In this document: positions 25,817-35,298 of the stretch, piece after piece
Layout of the letters: each line of letters opens with the position of its first letter
Numbering within the stretch: the first letter of the stretch is position 1
From: Halorussus vallis
GTDB taxonomy: Archaea > Halobacteriota > Halobacteria > Halobacteriales > Haladaptataceae
DNA: 64,000 nucleotides
Assembly: GCF_024138165.1 (NCBI RefSeq)
Contig: NZ_CP100000.1
Coordinates: 1,426,001-1,490,000 of the forward strand
Direction of reading: 5' to 3'
Program-made: the position numbers and the translations under genes
The notes under the pieces: model-generated
What the model was told of the DNA's origin: nothing
Database searches by the model: none
Seen by the model: only the letters and a program-made list of their open reading frames with translations

Positions 25817-26055
25817 CGGTGGTCTGTGTCGTCGCCGCGGCTCCGGTCGTCTGTCTCGCAGGTGACGCGGGCGGGGACCGGCGACGGAAACCCCCGTGTT
25901 CGACGTCGAGTACGGCCCGCGCCGAATTGAGGGTTTGGGCCACCGGAACGCGGCGAGGGGAGCGAGGTGACGTCGGGCAGCGGCGCGCCGCCGCCCGACT
26001 CGACGCCCGGCGCGACCGGACCCCGAGTGCGTTCACGCCGAGTCCACGAGAGCGC

Positions 26056-27744
26056 TCACGCCGGGTCCACGAACGCGTCGAGTACCCCGGTCCCCCCGGC
26101 GACGGTTATCCGGGCGCCGTCGACGTTCCCGTCGCCGTCGGTCGTGTACTCGACGTCGCGAATCCCGCCGCCACGGCGGCCGAACGTCAACTGCGGCGGT
26201 TCGGCGTAGGGCTTCTCGAACTCGACCCGGACCGTCGAGCCCTCGCCGTCGACCGAGAGGCCGCGGTGGGCGTCGACCGGGGGCGCGTGGTCAACGACTG
26301 CCGAGGTCGGCGACCGAATCTGCCACAGGTCCGGGCCGTCGCCGTCAGCCCGGTTGTCGACGTAGCGGTTACGACCCGCGTCCGGGCGCTCGACTATCGC
26401 GGGCGCGCCGTCCCGCAGAATCCGGTTCCAGCCGACGGTCAGCCCCGAGTCGGCCACGAGGAACCCCGGCGGCGTCGAGTCGCCCGCGGCGGTTCCGAAC
26501 GACCGCAGGTAGTTGCCCACGACCTCGTGGCGGGCGGGACCGTCGGCGTTCCGCGAGACGACGCCGGCGCCGCCGACCCGGTCGAGGCGGTTGCCCCGCA
26601 CCGTCACCCGGCGCGCGGCGTCGAGCGCGACGCCGACGCCGCCGGTACCGTCGACGTAGTTGTCCCGGACCGCTCCGTCGGTCGCGCCCGAGACGCGGAT
26701 ACCCTCGGCTCCGGCGTCGTAGATGCCGTTGCCCGAGACGACGAAGTCGGCGATTCCCTCCCCGACGTTGATTCCCGGGCCGCCGTACCCGTAGAGGTCG
26801 TTGTCCCGGACGGTGACGTCCTCGGCCCGCTCGATTTCGAGCGAGACGCCCGCGAACCGGTCCTCGCCGGTCTGGACGCTGACGTTACCGGCGATTTGGA
26901 TACCGCGGAGCGCCTGGCCGAACCCGACCAGACAGAGCGACTTGTGCCGGCCGAAGCCGAGGTTGTCCGAGACGTCGAAGTAGCCGACGTTCGATGCCTG
27001 CCGGCCGCCGCTCGCGCCGACCAGCGCGCCCTCGGGGTTGTTCCCCATCACGTTGCCCCGAACCGAGACGTTCCTGGCGTGGCGCTCGTCGGGAACCCAC
27101 GCATCCAGGGCGATGGAGTGGTCGAAGCCGTCGACCACGAAGTTCCCCGTGACGAGGATGCGCTCGCCCGCGAGTTGGATGCCGCGGTCGCCGATGTCGT
27201 AGACGTAGTTGCCCGCGACGCGCACGTTCCGCGCCCGTCGCTCGACACTGATGCCGCTCCCGCCGGAGTTGTGCTCGTGGTAGGGATGGGTCCGGGTCAC
27301 CGAGTTGCCTTCGAGGGTGACGTCGGTCGCGTCCCGGACGACGAACCCGTGGAGTCGCTTGGCGCCAGGGTCCTGGCCGCCGGGGTTGCCGGCGTACCCC
27401 ACGCCCCGCACCTCGACGTTCTCGCAGTGGCCGCCGTGGCCGATTCGAATTCCGCCGACGTTCGCGCCGTCGGCCGGGACGACGAGTCGCCGGACACTCG
27501 GGCCGACCACCGTCACGCCGTCGACGTCGATATCGAGCCACTCGGTGGTCCGGTAGGGCGCGCCGTCGTCGGCGATCCAGACCGTCTCGCCCGCGTCGAG
27601 GTTCCGGAAGGCCCGGTGGAGTTCGTCGGTCGCGGTGACGACGGTGTCCGGGAACGACGGTCGGCCCGACCCTCCCCCGGACTGTCGCCACGCCGCAGCG
27701 GCCGCCAGACCGCCGAGGAACCGCCTACGCGACGGTTCGACCAT
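26056..27744 (-). CDS. Tat-exported right-handed parallel beta-helix protein
   Basis: This 562-residue protein begins MVEPSRRRFLGGLAAAAA, a clear twin-arginine signal. The rest is a ladder of about twenty 22-25-residue turns of the type 'V-T-V-x-G-N-x-x...G-I-x-I/V', as in pectate-lyase-like solenoids (for example VRVAGNYVYDIGDRGIQLAG and VTVRGNRLDRVGGAGVV). A smaller C-terminal beta domain follows (STVRVEFEKPYAEPPQLTFG). Such proteins often act on or bind polysaccharides outside the cell. The substrate is unknown. Confidence 0.88.
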   Translation of the reverse strand: MVEPSRRRFLGGLAAAAAWRQSGGGSGRPSFPDTVVTATDELHRAFRNLDAGETVWIADDGAPYRTTEWLDIDVDGVTVVGPSVRRLVVPADGANVGGIRIGHGGHCENVEVRGVGYAGNPGGQDPGAKRLHGFVVRDATDVTLEGNSVTRTHPYHEHNSGGSGISVERRARNVRVAGNYVYDIGDRGIQLAGERILVTGNFVVDGFDHSIALDAWVPDERHARNVSVRGNVMGNNPEGALVGASGGRQASNVGYFDVSDNLGFGRHKSLCLVGFGQALRGIQIAGNVSVQTGEDRFAGVSLEIERAEDVTVRDNDLYGYGGPGINVGEGIADFVVSGNGIYDAGAEGIRVSGATDGAVRDNYVDGTGGVGVALDAARRVTVRGNRLDRVGGAGVVSRNADGPARHEVVGNYLRSFGTAAGDSTPPGFLVADSGLTVGWNRILRDGAPAIVERPDAGRNRYVDNRADGDGPDLWQIRSPTSAVVDHAPPVDAHRGLSVDGEGSTVRVEFEKPYAEPPQLTFGRRGGGIRDVEYTTDGDGNVDGARITVAGGTGVLDAFVDPA

Positions 27745-28026
27745 CGGTCTCCTCCGGCGGAGTCGTTCGGTGTCCCAGTTCCGCCGTTTGGTTCGCCGCC
27801 CTATGCCTCGGCCGCTTCCCCCGGTGTGCGTGCGTCAGTTGCATCTGGTGTTCCCCCATCGACGCGCTGGCCGACCACCGCTGGCTCGCACGGTCGCTCG
27901 TCACCTCGACGCCGATTGGGGACCCGACCGGTTAGGCACTCTGGGGGTCTGCGCGAAAGTCGACCGATGGCCGGACCGCCCGACCCGAGGACAAGACAGA
28001 AGGGTGAGTCGGTCGTCGGTCCGACG

Positions 28027-28260
28027 ATGCTCCGACAGCTGTTCACGTTCCTCGGCGTCGTGGAACTGCTCGCGCCGCGACCGCTCGTCGAGCTGGTGAC
28101 GCGACTCGCATACGAGTCGCCCGAGGAGTTCGAGGTTCGGCCGTGGGTCCTCACCGCCGTGCGGGTCGAGGGAGTCCTCCTGCTGGCGGTCGCGGCGCGG
28201 ATGCGGTGGCGAGAGTTACTGGTGAAGACCGGACGCGCCCCCGCCGAGGCCGAGGTGTAG
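28027..28260 (+). CDS. Short haloarchaeal membrane protein
   Basis: This is a 77-residue protein starting MLRQLFTFLGVVELLAPRPL, with one or two hydrophobic helices and a mid-section EFEVRPWVLTAVRVEGVLLL. I recall many haloarchaeal proteins of this size and layout, but none has a function. An ATG 60 bases upstream (27967) would add a polar stretch and is less likely. It is isolated between divergent and convergent neighbours. Confidence 0.65.
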   Translation: MLRQLFTFLGVVELLAPRPLVELVTRLAYESPEEFEVRPWVLTAVRVEGVLLLAVAARMRWRELLVKTGRAPAEAEV

Positions 28261-28323
28261 GGCGGTCGAAGCGAGCGACTCGGATGCGGCGCGCCGTTCC
28301 GACCGTCGCCCGGCGACGGGCGC

Positions 28324-29583
28324 TCACCGCAGTTCGACTATCGCGCCCGCCGCGCCGACCGCGACCGCGAGCGCACCGTCTCCGTCGTGGTCGCGCTCAC
28401 CGTCACAGTCGAGATTGCGCTCACCGTCGCGGTCCGGGGCGTCGCCGACGGCGACGCCCCGGACCGCCCCCGCGACCGGCGTGACGACGCGCTCCCAGTC
28501 GGCGTCCTCGTCCGCGCGCCAGTAAACCGCGCCGCCGTCGCCCGCGGCGACGGTCTGACCGTCGCCGCGGGCCAGCGCCCGGAGGGGTTCGTCGGCGACG
28601 CGCTCGGGCGTCCAGTTCGTCCCGTCGTAGCGGTGGCAGACGCCGTCGTCGGCCGCGACGGCGCAGTCGCTCCGCGACGCGGCGGCGACGTCGGCGAGGG
28701 TTCCCTCGGCCCCTTCGACGCCGACCCGGTCGAACGTCTCGCCGCCGTCGGTCGACTCGAAGACGCCGTCGGCGGTGTCACAGAGGTACGCCGTCCCGTC
28801 CGCGGCGAACGTCGCGCCGGAGAGGCTAGACCCGCTCCCGGGCTTTTTCGGCGCGTCCCAGGCCACGTCGCCGTCGCGGTACCGGCCGCGCAAGACCTCC
28901 CCGGAACCGTTCGCCAGCAGGAGCGTCTCGTCGCCGGCCGTGCCAGCGACGGCGACGTCGGTCCACGCGTCGGTGCGGTCGGCGGGCGCGGAGTGGTCGA
29001 CGTGGCGACCGGTTTCGGCGTCGACGCGGCCGAGCGCGCCGCCGTCGCCGGCGACCCAGACCGCGTTTCCATCGTCGGTCGCGGCGGCCGCGCGCAGGTC
29101 GCTGGCGTCGGCACCCGGTCCGTCGGCGAGCGCGACCCTCCAGTCTCCGTCCGCGCCGTCGGCGAGGACGACGCCGCCTTCGCCGACCGCGAACGCGCTC
29201 GACCCGGCGAAGGCGGCGTCGAACAGCGCCGCGTCGGTCGGCGAGTCGGCGGCCGACCACTCGGGGTCGCTTCGGGCCGCACGGTCGGACGCTCCCTCGT
29301 CCGCCGACGCCCGCGAGTCGGTCGGAGACTCGGCCGGTTCCGCCGCCGGAGCGTCCGGGTTCGCCGCCGACGCGTTCTCGGACTCGAAATTGGGGTCGGT
29401 CCCCGAGAGGTAGAGCGCGACCGGCGGGAGCACGTAGACCGCGAGCGCGACCACCGCGAAACCCCGGTGGACGAACGTCAACGTCCCGAAGGCGGTGAGT
29501 CCGGCGGTGGCGGCCGCGTGCACCCACGTCTTCGCGTACCGGCGATAGTACCGCAGAAAGCCGCCGCGGGCGTGGTAGGTCAT
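28324..29583 (-). CDS. Membrane-anchored beta-propeller (YVTN/BNR-like) protein
   Basis: This 419-residue protein has a short basic N-terminus and two hydrophobic helices (about 22-60), then an acidic linker. From about residue 115 it shows repeated beta blades with motifs such as SSAFAVGEGGVVLAD, AVWVAGDGGALGRVD, GVFESTDGGETFDRVG and QTVAAGDGGAVYW. SxDGGxTF is the BNR/Asp-box type. The propeller should face outside and could bind glycans or proteins. An Asp-rich repeat (DRDGERNLDCDGERDHDGD) sits near the C-terminus. No enzyme motif is seen. Confidence 0.75.
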   Translation of the reverse strand: MTYHARGGFLRYYRRYAKTWVHAAATAGLTAFGTLTFVHRGFAVVALAVYVLPPVALYLSGTDPNFESENASAANPDAPAAEPAESPTDSRASADEGASDRAARSDPEWSAADSPTDAALFDAAFAGSSAFAVGEGGVVLADGADGDWRVALADGPGADASDLRAAAATDDGNAVWVAGDGGALGRVDAETGRHVDHSAPADRTDAWTDVAVAGTAGDETLLLANGSGEVLRGRYRDGDVAWDAPKKPGSGSSLSGATFAADGTAYLCDTADGVFESTDGGETFDRVGVEGAEGTLADVAAASRSDCAVAADDGVCHRYDGTNWTPERVADEPLRALARGDGQTVAAGDGGAVYWRADEDADWERVVTPVAGAVRGVAVGDAPDRDGERNLDCDGERDHDGDGALAVAVGAAGAIVELR

Positions 29584-29651
29584 CGGATAGGAGTCGGGTT
29601 TCGGGACGGGTGGGTGTTACGCCCGTAATCGCCTCGATTTTCGGTCGGCCC

Positions 29652-30059
29652 TCACGACTCGCCCAGCACGTCCTCGACCTGCATCTCGGGCAGGACGAGC
29701 ATCTGGTTGTTCTCCTGAAGGTCCGCGGTCGTGACGAACGTCAGTTCGTCGCCGCCCGTCACCGCGGTGCCGCCGCCAGCGACGTCGTCCCAGTGGTCGA
29801 ACACCGCGTCGGGCACCGTGACGAGTCGGTCCTCGTCGTCCTCGACGACGGTACTTGTGAGGAACTCAATTTCGGGGTCGTCCTGAATCGGGTCGTAGAG
29901 CATCGAGACGACCACGAGGTCGTCGGACTCCCGGACGCCCCAGTACGCCTCGCCGTCGAGTTTCAGTAGTTCCATGTTGAGCGCCTGCTGGGGGACCGGT
30001 ACCCGCCGAGACTGGCCGTCGACGGACGACGCTCCCAGTCGCTCGTACTCGGATGGCAT
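29652..30059 (-). CDS. Conserved acidic protein, unknown function
   Basis: This is a 135-residue soluble acidic protein beginning MPSEYERLGASSVDGQSRRV. The N-terminal SRRVPVPQQALNMELLKLDG recalls AbrB/MazE-like beta segments ('R-x-V-x-V-P'), and TVPDAVFDHWDDVAGG may be a second such segment. This is only a resemblance. It is 69 bases downstream in position from the beta-propeller gene on the same strand. No family is assigned. Confidence 0.6.
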   Translation of the reverse strand: MPSEYERLGASSVDGQSRRVPVPQQALNMELLKLDGEAYWGVRESDDLVVVSMLYDPIQDDPEIEFLTSTVVEDDEDRLVTVPDAVFDHWDDVAGGGTAVTGGDELTFVTTADLQENNQMLVLPEMQVEDVLGES

Positions 30060-30139
30060 GACTTCGGGGTCGGCGCGCACGTTGTTAGGTGATGTGGCCG
30101 CGGGCGCCGCGTCGATTCGTCACCCAGGCGGGCGCACGC

Positions 30140-30736
30140 TCACCACGAACTGTAGCGCTCCTCGTTCCACGGGTTCGCGGTGTCGGAGTAGCCGCGCTTC
30201 TCCCAGTAGCCCCGCTGTGGTTCCGTGAGGAACTCGACGGAGTTCACCCACTTGGCGCCCTTGTAGGCGTACTTGTGGGGCGTGACGACCCGGAGCGGTC
30301 CGCCGTGTTCAGACGGGAGCGGTTGGCCGTCGAACTCGTGAGTGAACAGCACCTCCTCGCGCAGACACTCCTCCAGCGGGAGGTTCGTGGTGTAGCCGTC
30401 GAGCGACCCGAACATGACGTGGACCGCGTCGTCTTCGACGCCCGCCTCCTCCGCGAGCGTCGGGAACGTCACGCCGCCGAACTCGTTGTCGAATCGACTC
30501 CACCCGGTGACGCAGTGGAAGTCCTGGCGCTGGGTTTCGCTCGGCAGGTCGGTGAACTCCGCCCACGACAGTGACAGTTCGTTCTCGACCGCGCCCGTCA
30601 CCGTGAACTCCCACGTCTCGGGGTCCCACCGGGGCGTCCCGCTCTTCGAGAGCACCGGGAACCGCTCGGTCTCCCGCTGGCCCGGCGGGAGGCGCTCGCC
30701 GCCGAACTCCTCGTGTATCGAGGTGGCGTCCTTCAT
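30140..30736 (-). CDS. Sulfite-oxidase-like molybdenum oxidoreductase
   Basis: This 198-residue protein covers the molybdopterin-binding core of the sulfite oxidase/MsrP (YedY) family. FHCVTGWSRFDNEFGG holds the cysteine ligand for molybdenum (C75), and LPSEHGGPLRVVTPHKYAYKGAKWV is the conserved pterin pocket. No Tat signal is seen, so it is probably cytoplasmic. MoeA at 2938-4878 would help supply its cofactor. I begin it at MKDATSIHEEFG; an ATG ten codons earlier is less conserved. Confidence 0.9.
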   Translation of the reverse strand: MKDATSIHEEFGGERLPPGQRETERFPVLSKSGTPRWDPETWEFTVTGAVENELSLSWAEFTDLPSETQRQDFHCVTGWSRFDNEFGGVTFPTLAEEAGVEDDAVHVMFGSLDGYTTNLPLEECLREEVLFTHEFDGQPLPSEHGGPLRVVTPHKYAYKGAKWVNSVEFLTEPQRGYWEKRGYSDTANPWNEERYSSW

Positions 30737-30865
30737 GACTGGCAGAGCCACGACGACCGGCCTCATATGCGTACGGGCCGACCCGCGGCCCGCGTGCGCG
30801 GGTCGGCCAACCCACGCGGGCCGAGCGTTTATCCCGGTCGCCGTGGTAGCCGCGACGACCAGACC

Positions 30866-31129
30866 ATGCCACTCATTCGCTTCGAGGCGGCCGACTCGAC
30901 CGAGCGCACCCAGATCGGCGAGGGACTCGTCAGGTTCGCGGTCCAGGCCGGGCGACTCGAAACCGGCCGGGCGGAGGGTCGGTACTTCCTCCAGCACGCC
31001 GACGGTTGCGGCGAGGACGGGAACCGAATCCGACCGGGCGACCCGTTCTTCTTCGACACCGACTCGGGCGAGATCCTCTGCGACGACCACGGACGCGAGC
31101 GAGGCGAAGACGGGGCCGGCGAGGAGTAG
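30866..31129 (+). CDS. Small haloarchaeal protein, unknown function
   Basis: This 87-residue acidic protein starts MPLIRFEAADSTERTQIGEG and contains GRYFLQHADGCGEDGNRIRPGD and FFFDTDSGEILCDDHG. Two cysteines and His/Asp residues could bind a metal, but no family pattern is certain. A TATA-like CGTTTATCCC lies about 38 bases upstream. It is followed after 6 bases by the DUF1345 gene, so the two likely form an operon. Confidence 0.65.
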   Translation: MPLIRFEAADSTERTQIGEGLVRFAVQAGRLETGRAEGRYFLQHADGCGEDGNRIRPGDPFFFDTDSGEILCDDHGRERGEDGAGEE

Positions 31130-31135
31130 TCGGCG

Positions 31136-31822
31136 GTGGCGTCCGAGTCGCCGCTCCGGCGGGTGACGACCGGCGAGCGTCGCGTCCACGCCCTCGTCGC
31201 CGCGGCGTGTTTCCTCGTCGTGGTCGCCGTCACGGGCGGCGTTCGCACCGTGACGCGACTGTTAGCGGGGTGGGACACCGCCACCCTGATCTGGCTCGCG
31301 CTCTCGTGGCGGTTCGCCTGGCGGTCCTCGGCTTCCGGGACGCGGGAGTGGGCGCGCGGTCGGACGTACGGCGAGTCCCAGTTCGACCGGACGGTCGCGG
31401 TGCTGTTCAGCCTGTTCGGACTCGGTTCCGCGCTCGGACTGGTGACGCTGGCCGAACCGCCGACCGCGCCGGTCGACCACGTCCAGATATGGCTGAGCGC
31501 GGTCGCGGTCGTACTGGCGTGGCTGGCCCTCAACACGGAGTACGCCGCCCACTACGCCACGCTCTACTACGGCGACCGACCGCCCGAGCGCGGCCTGGCG
31601 TTTCCGGGCGACCCCGACCCCGAGGCCGACGTCGACGCCGACCCCGACCACCGGGACTTCGCGTACTTCGCGTTCACCCTGGGAACCGCCATCTCCACCT
31701 CCGACGTGGCCATCACGAGTTCCGCCATCCGGACGACGGCGCTCGGCCACGTCCTGCTGGCGTTCGCCTACAACACGGGCGTGCTCGGACTGGTCGTGAA
31801 CCTGGCGAACCTCTACGCGTGA
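31136..31822 (+). CDS. DUF1345 membrane protein
   Basis: This 228-residue protein has about six helices and ends with the DUF1345 signature region: FAYFAFTLGTAISTSDVAIT, SSAIRTTALGHVLLAFAYNT and VLGLVVNLANL. It begins with GTG six bases after the preceding stop. Family function is unknown. The context gives no more. Confidence 0.88.
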   Translation: MASESPLRRVTTGERRVHALVAAACFLVVVAVTGGVRTVTRLLAGWDTATLIWLALSWRFAWRSSASGTREWARGRTYGESQFDRTVAVLFSLFGLGSALGLVTLAEPPTAPVDHVQIWLSAVAVVLAWLALNTEYAAHYATLYYGDRPPERGLAFPGDPDPEADVDADPDHRDFAYFAFTLGTAISTSDVAITSSAIRTTALGHVLLAFAYNTGVLGLVVNLANLYA

Positions 31823-31841
31823 CGCCGGGGGTTCGACCCCG

Positions 31842-32681
31842 TCACGCCTGGGGGTCGTACTCCTGGTAGATGATGTGGCCGCACGCCTTGCAGTGGGAGG
31901 CGTCGGGGTCGTGGCCCGTCAGCCCGCAGTTCGGACAGGTCACGTCGACTTTCTCCTCGCTCGTCCACTCCCGGACGATGTTGCGGGCCTGCCACGGAAT
32001 CAGGATGACCGCGGTCAGGATGGCGGCGACGGTCAGCCACCGGCCGGCGACGGTGACCGGCGTGACGTCGCCGAACCCGACCGTCGTCAGCGTCACGACC
32101 GCGTAGTAGAACGCGTCGCCGAACGTCGAGACGCCGGGGTTGGCGGCGTGTTCGAAGCTGTAGAACAGCCCCGCCGAGACGAACAACAGCGTCAGTACCG
32201 TCAACAGCAGTTTCAATGCGCGCAGCGCCTCGTCCGAGACGGTCCCGAAGAGGAACTCGGCGTCGCGCGTGAACCGGTAGAACCGCACCACCCTGACGAC
32301 CCGAATCGCCCGCAGGAAGCCGACGTTCACCCCGAGCGTCACCGGCAGCGCCAGCACCGCCAGCGTCGGGAGTATCGAGAGGAGGTCGACCATCGCGTAG
32401 AAACTGAAGAACTCGTCCACCCGGTCGCGGGCCGCGTACAGCCGGAGCGCGTACTCGACGAGGAACACCAGCGCGATGCCGACCTCCAGCCGCCAGAGCC
32501 ACGCTTCGGCGGTCGCCGAGAGCGGATACGTCTCGGCCACGAAGATGCCGACGAACAGGAGGTTCAACCCGAGCAACGCCACGTCGACGGTCATCCCCAG
32601 CGGCGTCTCGTGGTCCGACAGGTAGAACCGCACCAGCGACCGGGTATCCGAGTCGCTCGGCGACGAGGAGTGACCGGCCAT
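31842..32681 (-). CDS. Voltage-gated-type ion channel with C-terminal zinc ribbon
   Basis: This 279-residue protein has six membrane helices. The fourth carries regularly spaced arginines (RAIRVVRVVRFYRF), typical of a voltage sensor, and the pore loop reads VTLTTVGFGDVTP, matching a potassium selectivity filter (TVGFGD). After the last helix a zinc ribbon follows (CPNCGLTGHDPDASHCKACG), as a cytosolic cap or sensor. It should be a tetrameric K+ channel. The 3' end converges with the DUF1345 gene. Confidence 0.92.
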   Translation of the reverse strand: MAGHSSSPSDSDTRSLVRFYLSDHETPLGMTVDVALLGLNLLFVGIFVAETYPLSATAEAWLWRLEVGIALVFLVEYALRLYAARDRVDEFFSFYAMVDLLSILPTLAVLALPVTLGVNVGFLRAIRVVRVVRFYRFTRDAEFLFGTVSDEALRALKLLLTVLTLLFVSAGLFYSFEHAANPGVSTFGDAFYYAVVTLTTVGFGDVTPVTVAGRWLTVAAILTAVILIPWQARNIVREWTSEEKVDVTCPNCGLTGHDPDASHCKACGHIIYQEYDPQA

Positions 32682-32810
32682 ACCGGAGCCACGGGCCGGA
32701 GACGCTAGAGCGTATCGCCCCCGGAGGCGTCGAACGCCGCGACGAAAGAGACGGAGAGGGAGAGGAGGACGAAAGAGAAGAAGACGAAAGAGAAGGAGCG
32801 ACGCCGGTCG

Positions 32811-34328
32811 TCAGTACACCGCGTCCCGAATCTCGTCGTCGAGGTCCTCGAACAGGTCGAGGTGGACCTTCCGCTCGGTGCGCAGGGTTTCGAGTTCGCG
32901 CTCGTGGTCGTCGACGTTCTCGGCCACGTCGTAGGCGTCGATGTCGATGCCCGGTACCGCGTCGGGTACCGCGAGGCCGGTCGCGTCGTCGTCATCGGTC
33001 CACTCGACGGTGCCCCGGGCGAGTTCTCGGAGGATGGTCACCGACTCCTCGACGCCGATGTCCCGCCCGCCGAGGTGGCCGGTGTTGAGCACGTAGCAGT
33101 CGACGCCGAGGTCGGCGATGAGGTCGCGGAAGACGTTGCCCTCCTCGCCCTTCGACCCGACGATGAAGGGGTTGGTGCCGACGACGCGGATGGATTCCCC
33201 GGCCTTCGAGGGGTCGCCCGCGCTGGTCTGTATCGACTCGCCGAGCATGAACGCCGCGGCGGCCTCCTCGGGCGAGAGTTTGGCGACCGGCGGCATCGTC
33301 GGGTTCCGCGTGATGAAGAATATCTGGTCGACCTCCGCCAGGTCGATGTCCTCGCCCGCCGACGCGAGCTGGTCGCGCTGGATGACGGCGCGCCCGTTGG
33401 AGGTGTAGCGGTCGCTGTCGAAGTCGACGGTCCCGTCGTCGGCCACGTCGACGTTCTCCAGCACCGCCGACTCGTGGGTCACGGCGTCGTACATCGCCGG
33501 TTGCTCGTCGGCGTCGAGGCCGATGGTCTTGACGAACAGGCCCTCGCCCTCGCTCCCGGCGACGGTGCCGTCGGGCAGGAGCGCACAGACGTCGTCCTGG
33601 AGCATCGTGGCCGACTCGCCGTCCGCCTCGTCGAGCCAGAGGCCGTGAGCGGTCAGCGTGGACTTGCCGGTGGCCGACAGGCCGAGGAACAGTTGGCCCA
33701 CGTCTTCGAGGTCGCCCGCGTCGTTCCGGAGCGTGACCCGCTTGCTCCCGGCGTGCAGGCCGAGGCCGCCCTTCTTCTTGGCGTAGTACATGAACAACCG
33801 GAGGAACGACTTCTTGGCTTCGCCGGTGTAGTCGCTGCCCAGCACCGCGGTGACGCCCTCGTCGGGCAGGACGCGAATCGCGGTTTCGTCGTGGTCGGGC
33901 ACCTGAATCGTGTAGAAGTCGGGTTCGCGGTCGCCCTCGACCGGTTCGAACAGTTTCGCCCACGCGAGCGCGATGCGGGCGTACTCCTTCGAGACGTACA
34001 GGCGGCAGACGTAGGAGTGGTCGGGGTGGCGGCCCATCTGCCGGTCGAGACAGACCATCTCCGTCTCGGCGGCGTACTCGACGGCCGTCTCGACGCGGCC
34101 GTGGTCGGCCGGGCCGAACTCGTCGTCGACGGCGTTCTTCGTCTTGTCGGCGTTGCGAGAGCGCTCGTCGCTGACGTACGACGGCGAGTCGAACTCGGTG
34201 GTCGTTTCGAGGTTGCGCGAGAACTCTCGGAGTCGCTCCGGCGAGGGGTCGTAGACGACGTTGTCGGCCTCCGCCGGATCGGGAAGTGTCGCTTTCAGCG
34301 GTCGGACTTTCTGCCCGGAGTCTGACAT
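32811..34328 (-). CDS. pckA: Phosphoenolpyruvate carboxykinase (ATP)
   Basis: This 505-residue enzyme converts oxaloacetate and ATP to phosphoenolpyruvate. Visible motifs are FLGLSATGKSTLTAHG (P-loop), LQDDVCALL (metal aspartates), FITRNPTMPPVAKLSPEEAAA and GSDYTGEAKKSFLR with the upstream lysine. This is the ATP-type bacterial-like enzyme, not the GTP type. The start is MSDSGQKVRP; an ATG five codons upstream sits in the promoter. A leaderless TATA-like box is present. Confidence 0.95.
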   Translation of the reverse strand: MSDSGQKVRPLKATLPDPAEADNVVYDPSPERLREFSRNLETTTEFDSPSYVSDERSRNADKTKNAVDDEFGPADHGRVETAVEYAAETEMVCLDRQMGRHPDHSYVCRLYVSKEYARIALAWAKLFEPVEGDREPDFYTIQVPDHDETAIRVLPDEGVTAVLGSDYTGEAKKSFLRLFMYYAKKKGGLGLHAGSKRVTLRNDAGDLEDVGQLFLGLSATGKSTLTAHGLWLDEADGESATMLQDDVCALLPDGTVAGSEGEGLFVKTIGLDADEQPAMYDAVTHESAVLENVDVADDGTVDFDSDRYTSNGRAVIQRDQLASAGEDIDLAEVDQIFFITRNPTMPPVAKLSPEEAAAAFMLGESIQTSAGDPSKAGESIRVVGTNPFIVGSKGEEGNVFRDLIADLGVDCYVLNTGHLGGRDIGVEESVTILRELARGTVEWTDDDDATGLAVPDAVPGIDIDAYDVAENVDDHERELETLRTERKVHLDLFEDLDDEIRDAVY

Positions 34329-34351
34329 CGTGTCGAAGTACACTACGGGGA

Positions 34352-34362
34352 CGTATAATTAT
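34352..34362 (-). promoter_or_regulatory. TATA-like box for pckA
   Basis: ATAATTATAC on the minus strand is centred about 29 bases before the ATG at 34328. Confidence 0.65.
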
Positions 34363-34556
34363 GCACCGTTTACGCGGCGTCTCGGGGCCTCTGAAGCGGA
34401 TTTATGATTTCAGAACCGAGTAAATCGTCGCGAGAAACGGCCATATTTGTCCGGCATTCATGACTAATTTCAGACACGTCGATTCCAGTCCCCGGCGTGG
34501 ACGACGAGACGCACAGGGCCGGAACGACTTTGCGTCGGCCGACGCTCCAACGACCC

Positions 34557-35237
34557 GTGTTCACCGAACTCGCGCCCGACCTGTTCGTCCTCTCGGAACC
34601 GCTGTCGTTCTACGGCTTCGAGATCGGCCGGAACATGGTCGTCGTGCGACTCCCCGACGGCGACCTGTTCGTGAACTCGCCCGCGGCGCTGACCCGCGAA
34701 CGCGTCGACGCGTTGAACGACCTCGGGACGGTCCAGTACGTCACCCCATCGAGCAAACTCCACGGCCACCTCCACATGGAGGACTACGAACGCGCCTTCC
34801 CGGCGGCCGAACTGTTCGCCGCGCCCGACCTCGACCGTCGCCGGGCGGACCTCGCGTTCGACGGCCTGCTCGGCGGCTCTCCGGACCCGCGCTGGGCCGA
34901 CGTCCTCGACCAGACGGCGTTCCTGGGCAACCGGTGGCTCACCGAGATCGAGTTCTTCCACCGGCCGAGCGGGACGCTGATACTGGGCGACGTCTGCTAC
35001 AACCTCGGACCTGAAACTCCGCTCGGGACGCGGTTGGTCGCGCGAGTGCTGGGGATGTACGGCGACCTCTCGGTGCCGCCCGACTTCCGGCAGACGGTGA
35101 AGAACGAGGCGGCCGCCCGCCGGTCGGTCGAGCGAATCCTGGCGTGGGACTTCGAGCGCGTCGTCGTCGGCCACGGCCGGGTCGCCGAGCGCGACGCGAA
35201 ACGCCGGCTCCGCGAGGCGTTCGACTGGCTGTTGTGA
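34557..35237 (+). CDS. DUF4336 metallo-hydrolase-like protein
   Basis: This is a 226-residue protein if it starts at GTG 34557 (MFTELAPDLFVLSEPL); a GTG at 34497 would add 20 residues. It has the beta-lactamase-like layout of DUF4336: LSFYGFEIGRNMVVVRLPDG, VTPSSKLHGHLHMEDYERAF with His ligands in H-x-H, and GTLILGDVCYNLGP, then VVVGHGRVAERD. DUF4336 proteins are remote metallo-beta-lactamases of unknown reaction. Confidence 0.8.
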   Translation: MFTELAPDLFVLSEPLSFYGFEIGRNMVVVRLPDGDLFVNSPAALTRERVDALNDLGTVQYVTPSSKLHGHLHMEDYERAFPAAELFAAPDLDRRRADLAFDGLLGGSPDPRWADVLDQTAFLGNRWLTEIEFFHRPSGTLILGDVCYNLGPETPLGTRLVARVLGMYGDLSVPPDFRQTVKNEAAARRSVERILAWDFERVVVGHGRVAERDAKRRLREAFDWLL

Positions 35238-35242
35238 ATCGG

Positions 35243-35274
35243 GTCGGACCTCGACGGAGCCGGCGAGGTCCGAC
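35243..35274 (+). terminator. Hairpin after the DUF4336 gene
   Basis: Eleven-base arms (GTCGGACCTCG / CGAGGTCCGAC) follow the stop by 5 bases. No strong T-run follows, so termination is only a guess. Confidence 0.35.
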
Positions 35275-35298
35275 GGCGGGGTCCGATGGCTCGGTCGG

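Noticed and set aside
23429-25930. An 833-codon plus-strand frame across BrkB, PPOX and Vms1 genes
   Set aside because: It overlaps three recognised genes in other frames and mixes Arg-rich and antisense sequence.
25819-28026. Long plus-strand frame upstream of the 77-residue membrane protein
   Set aside because: This part is antisense to the Tat beta-helix gene; only the final segment from 28027 is retained as a gene.
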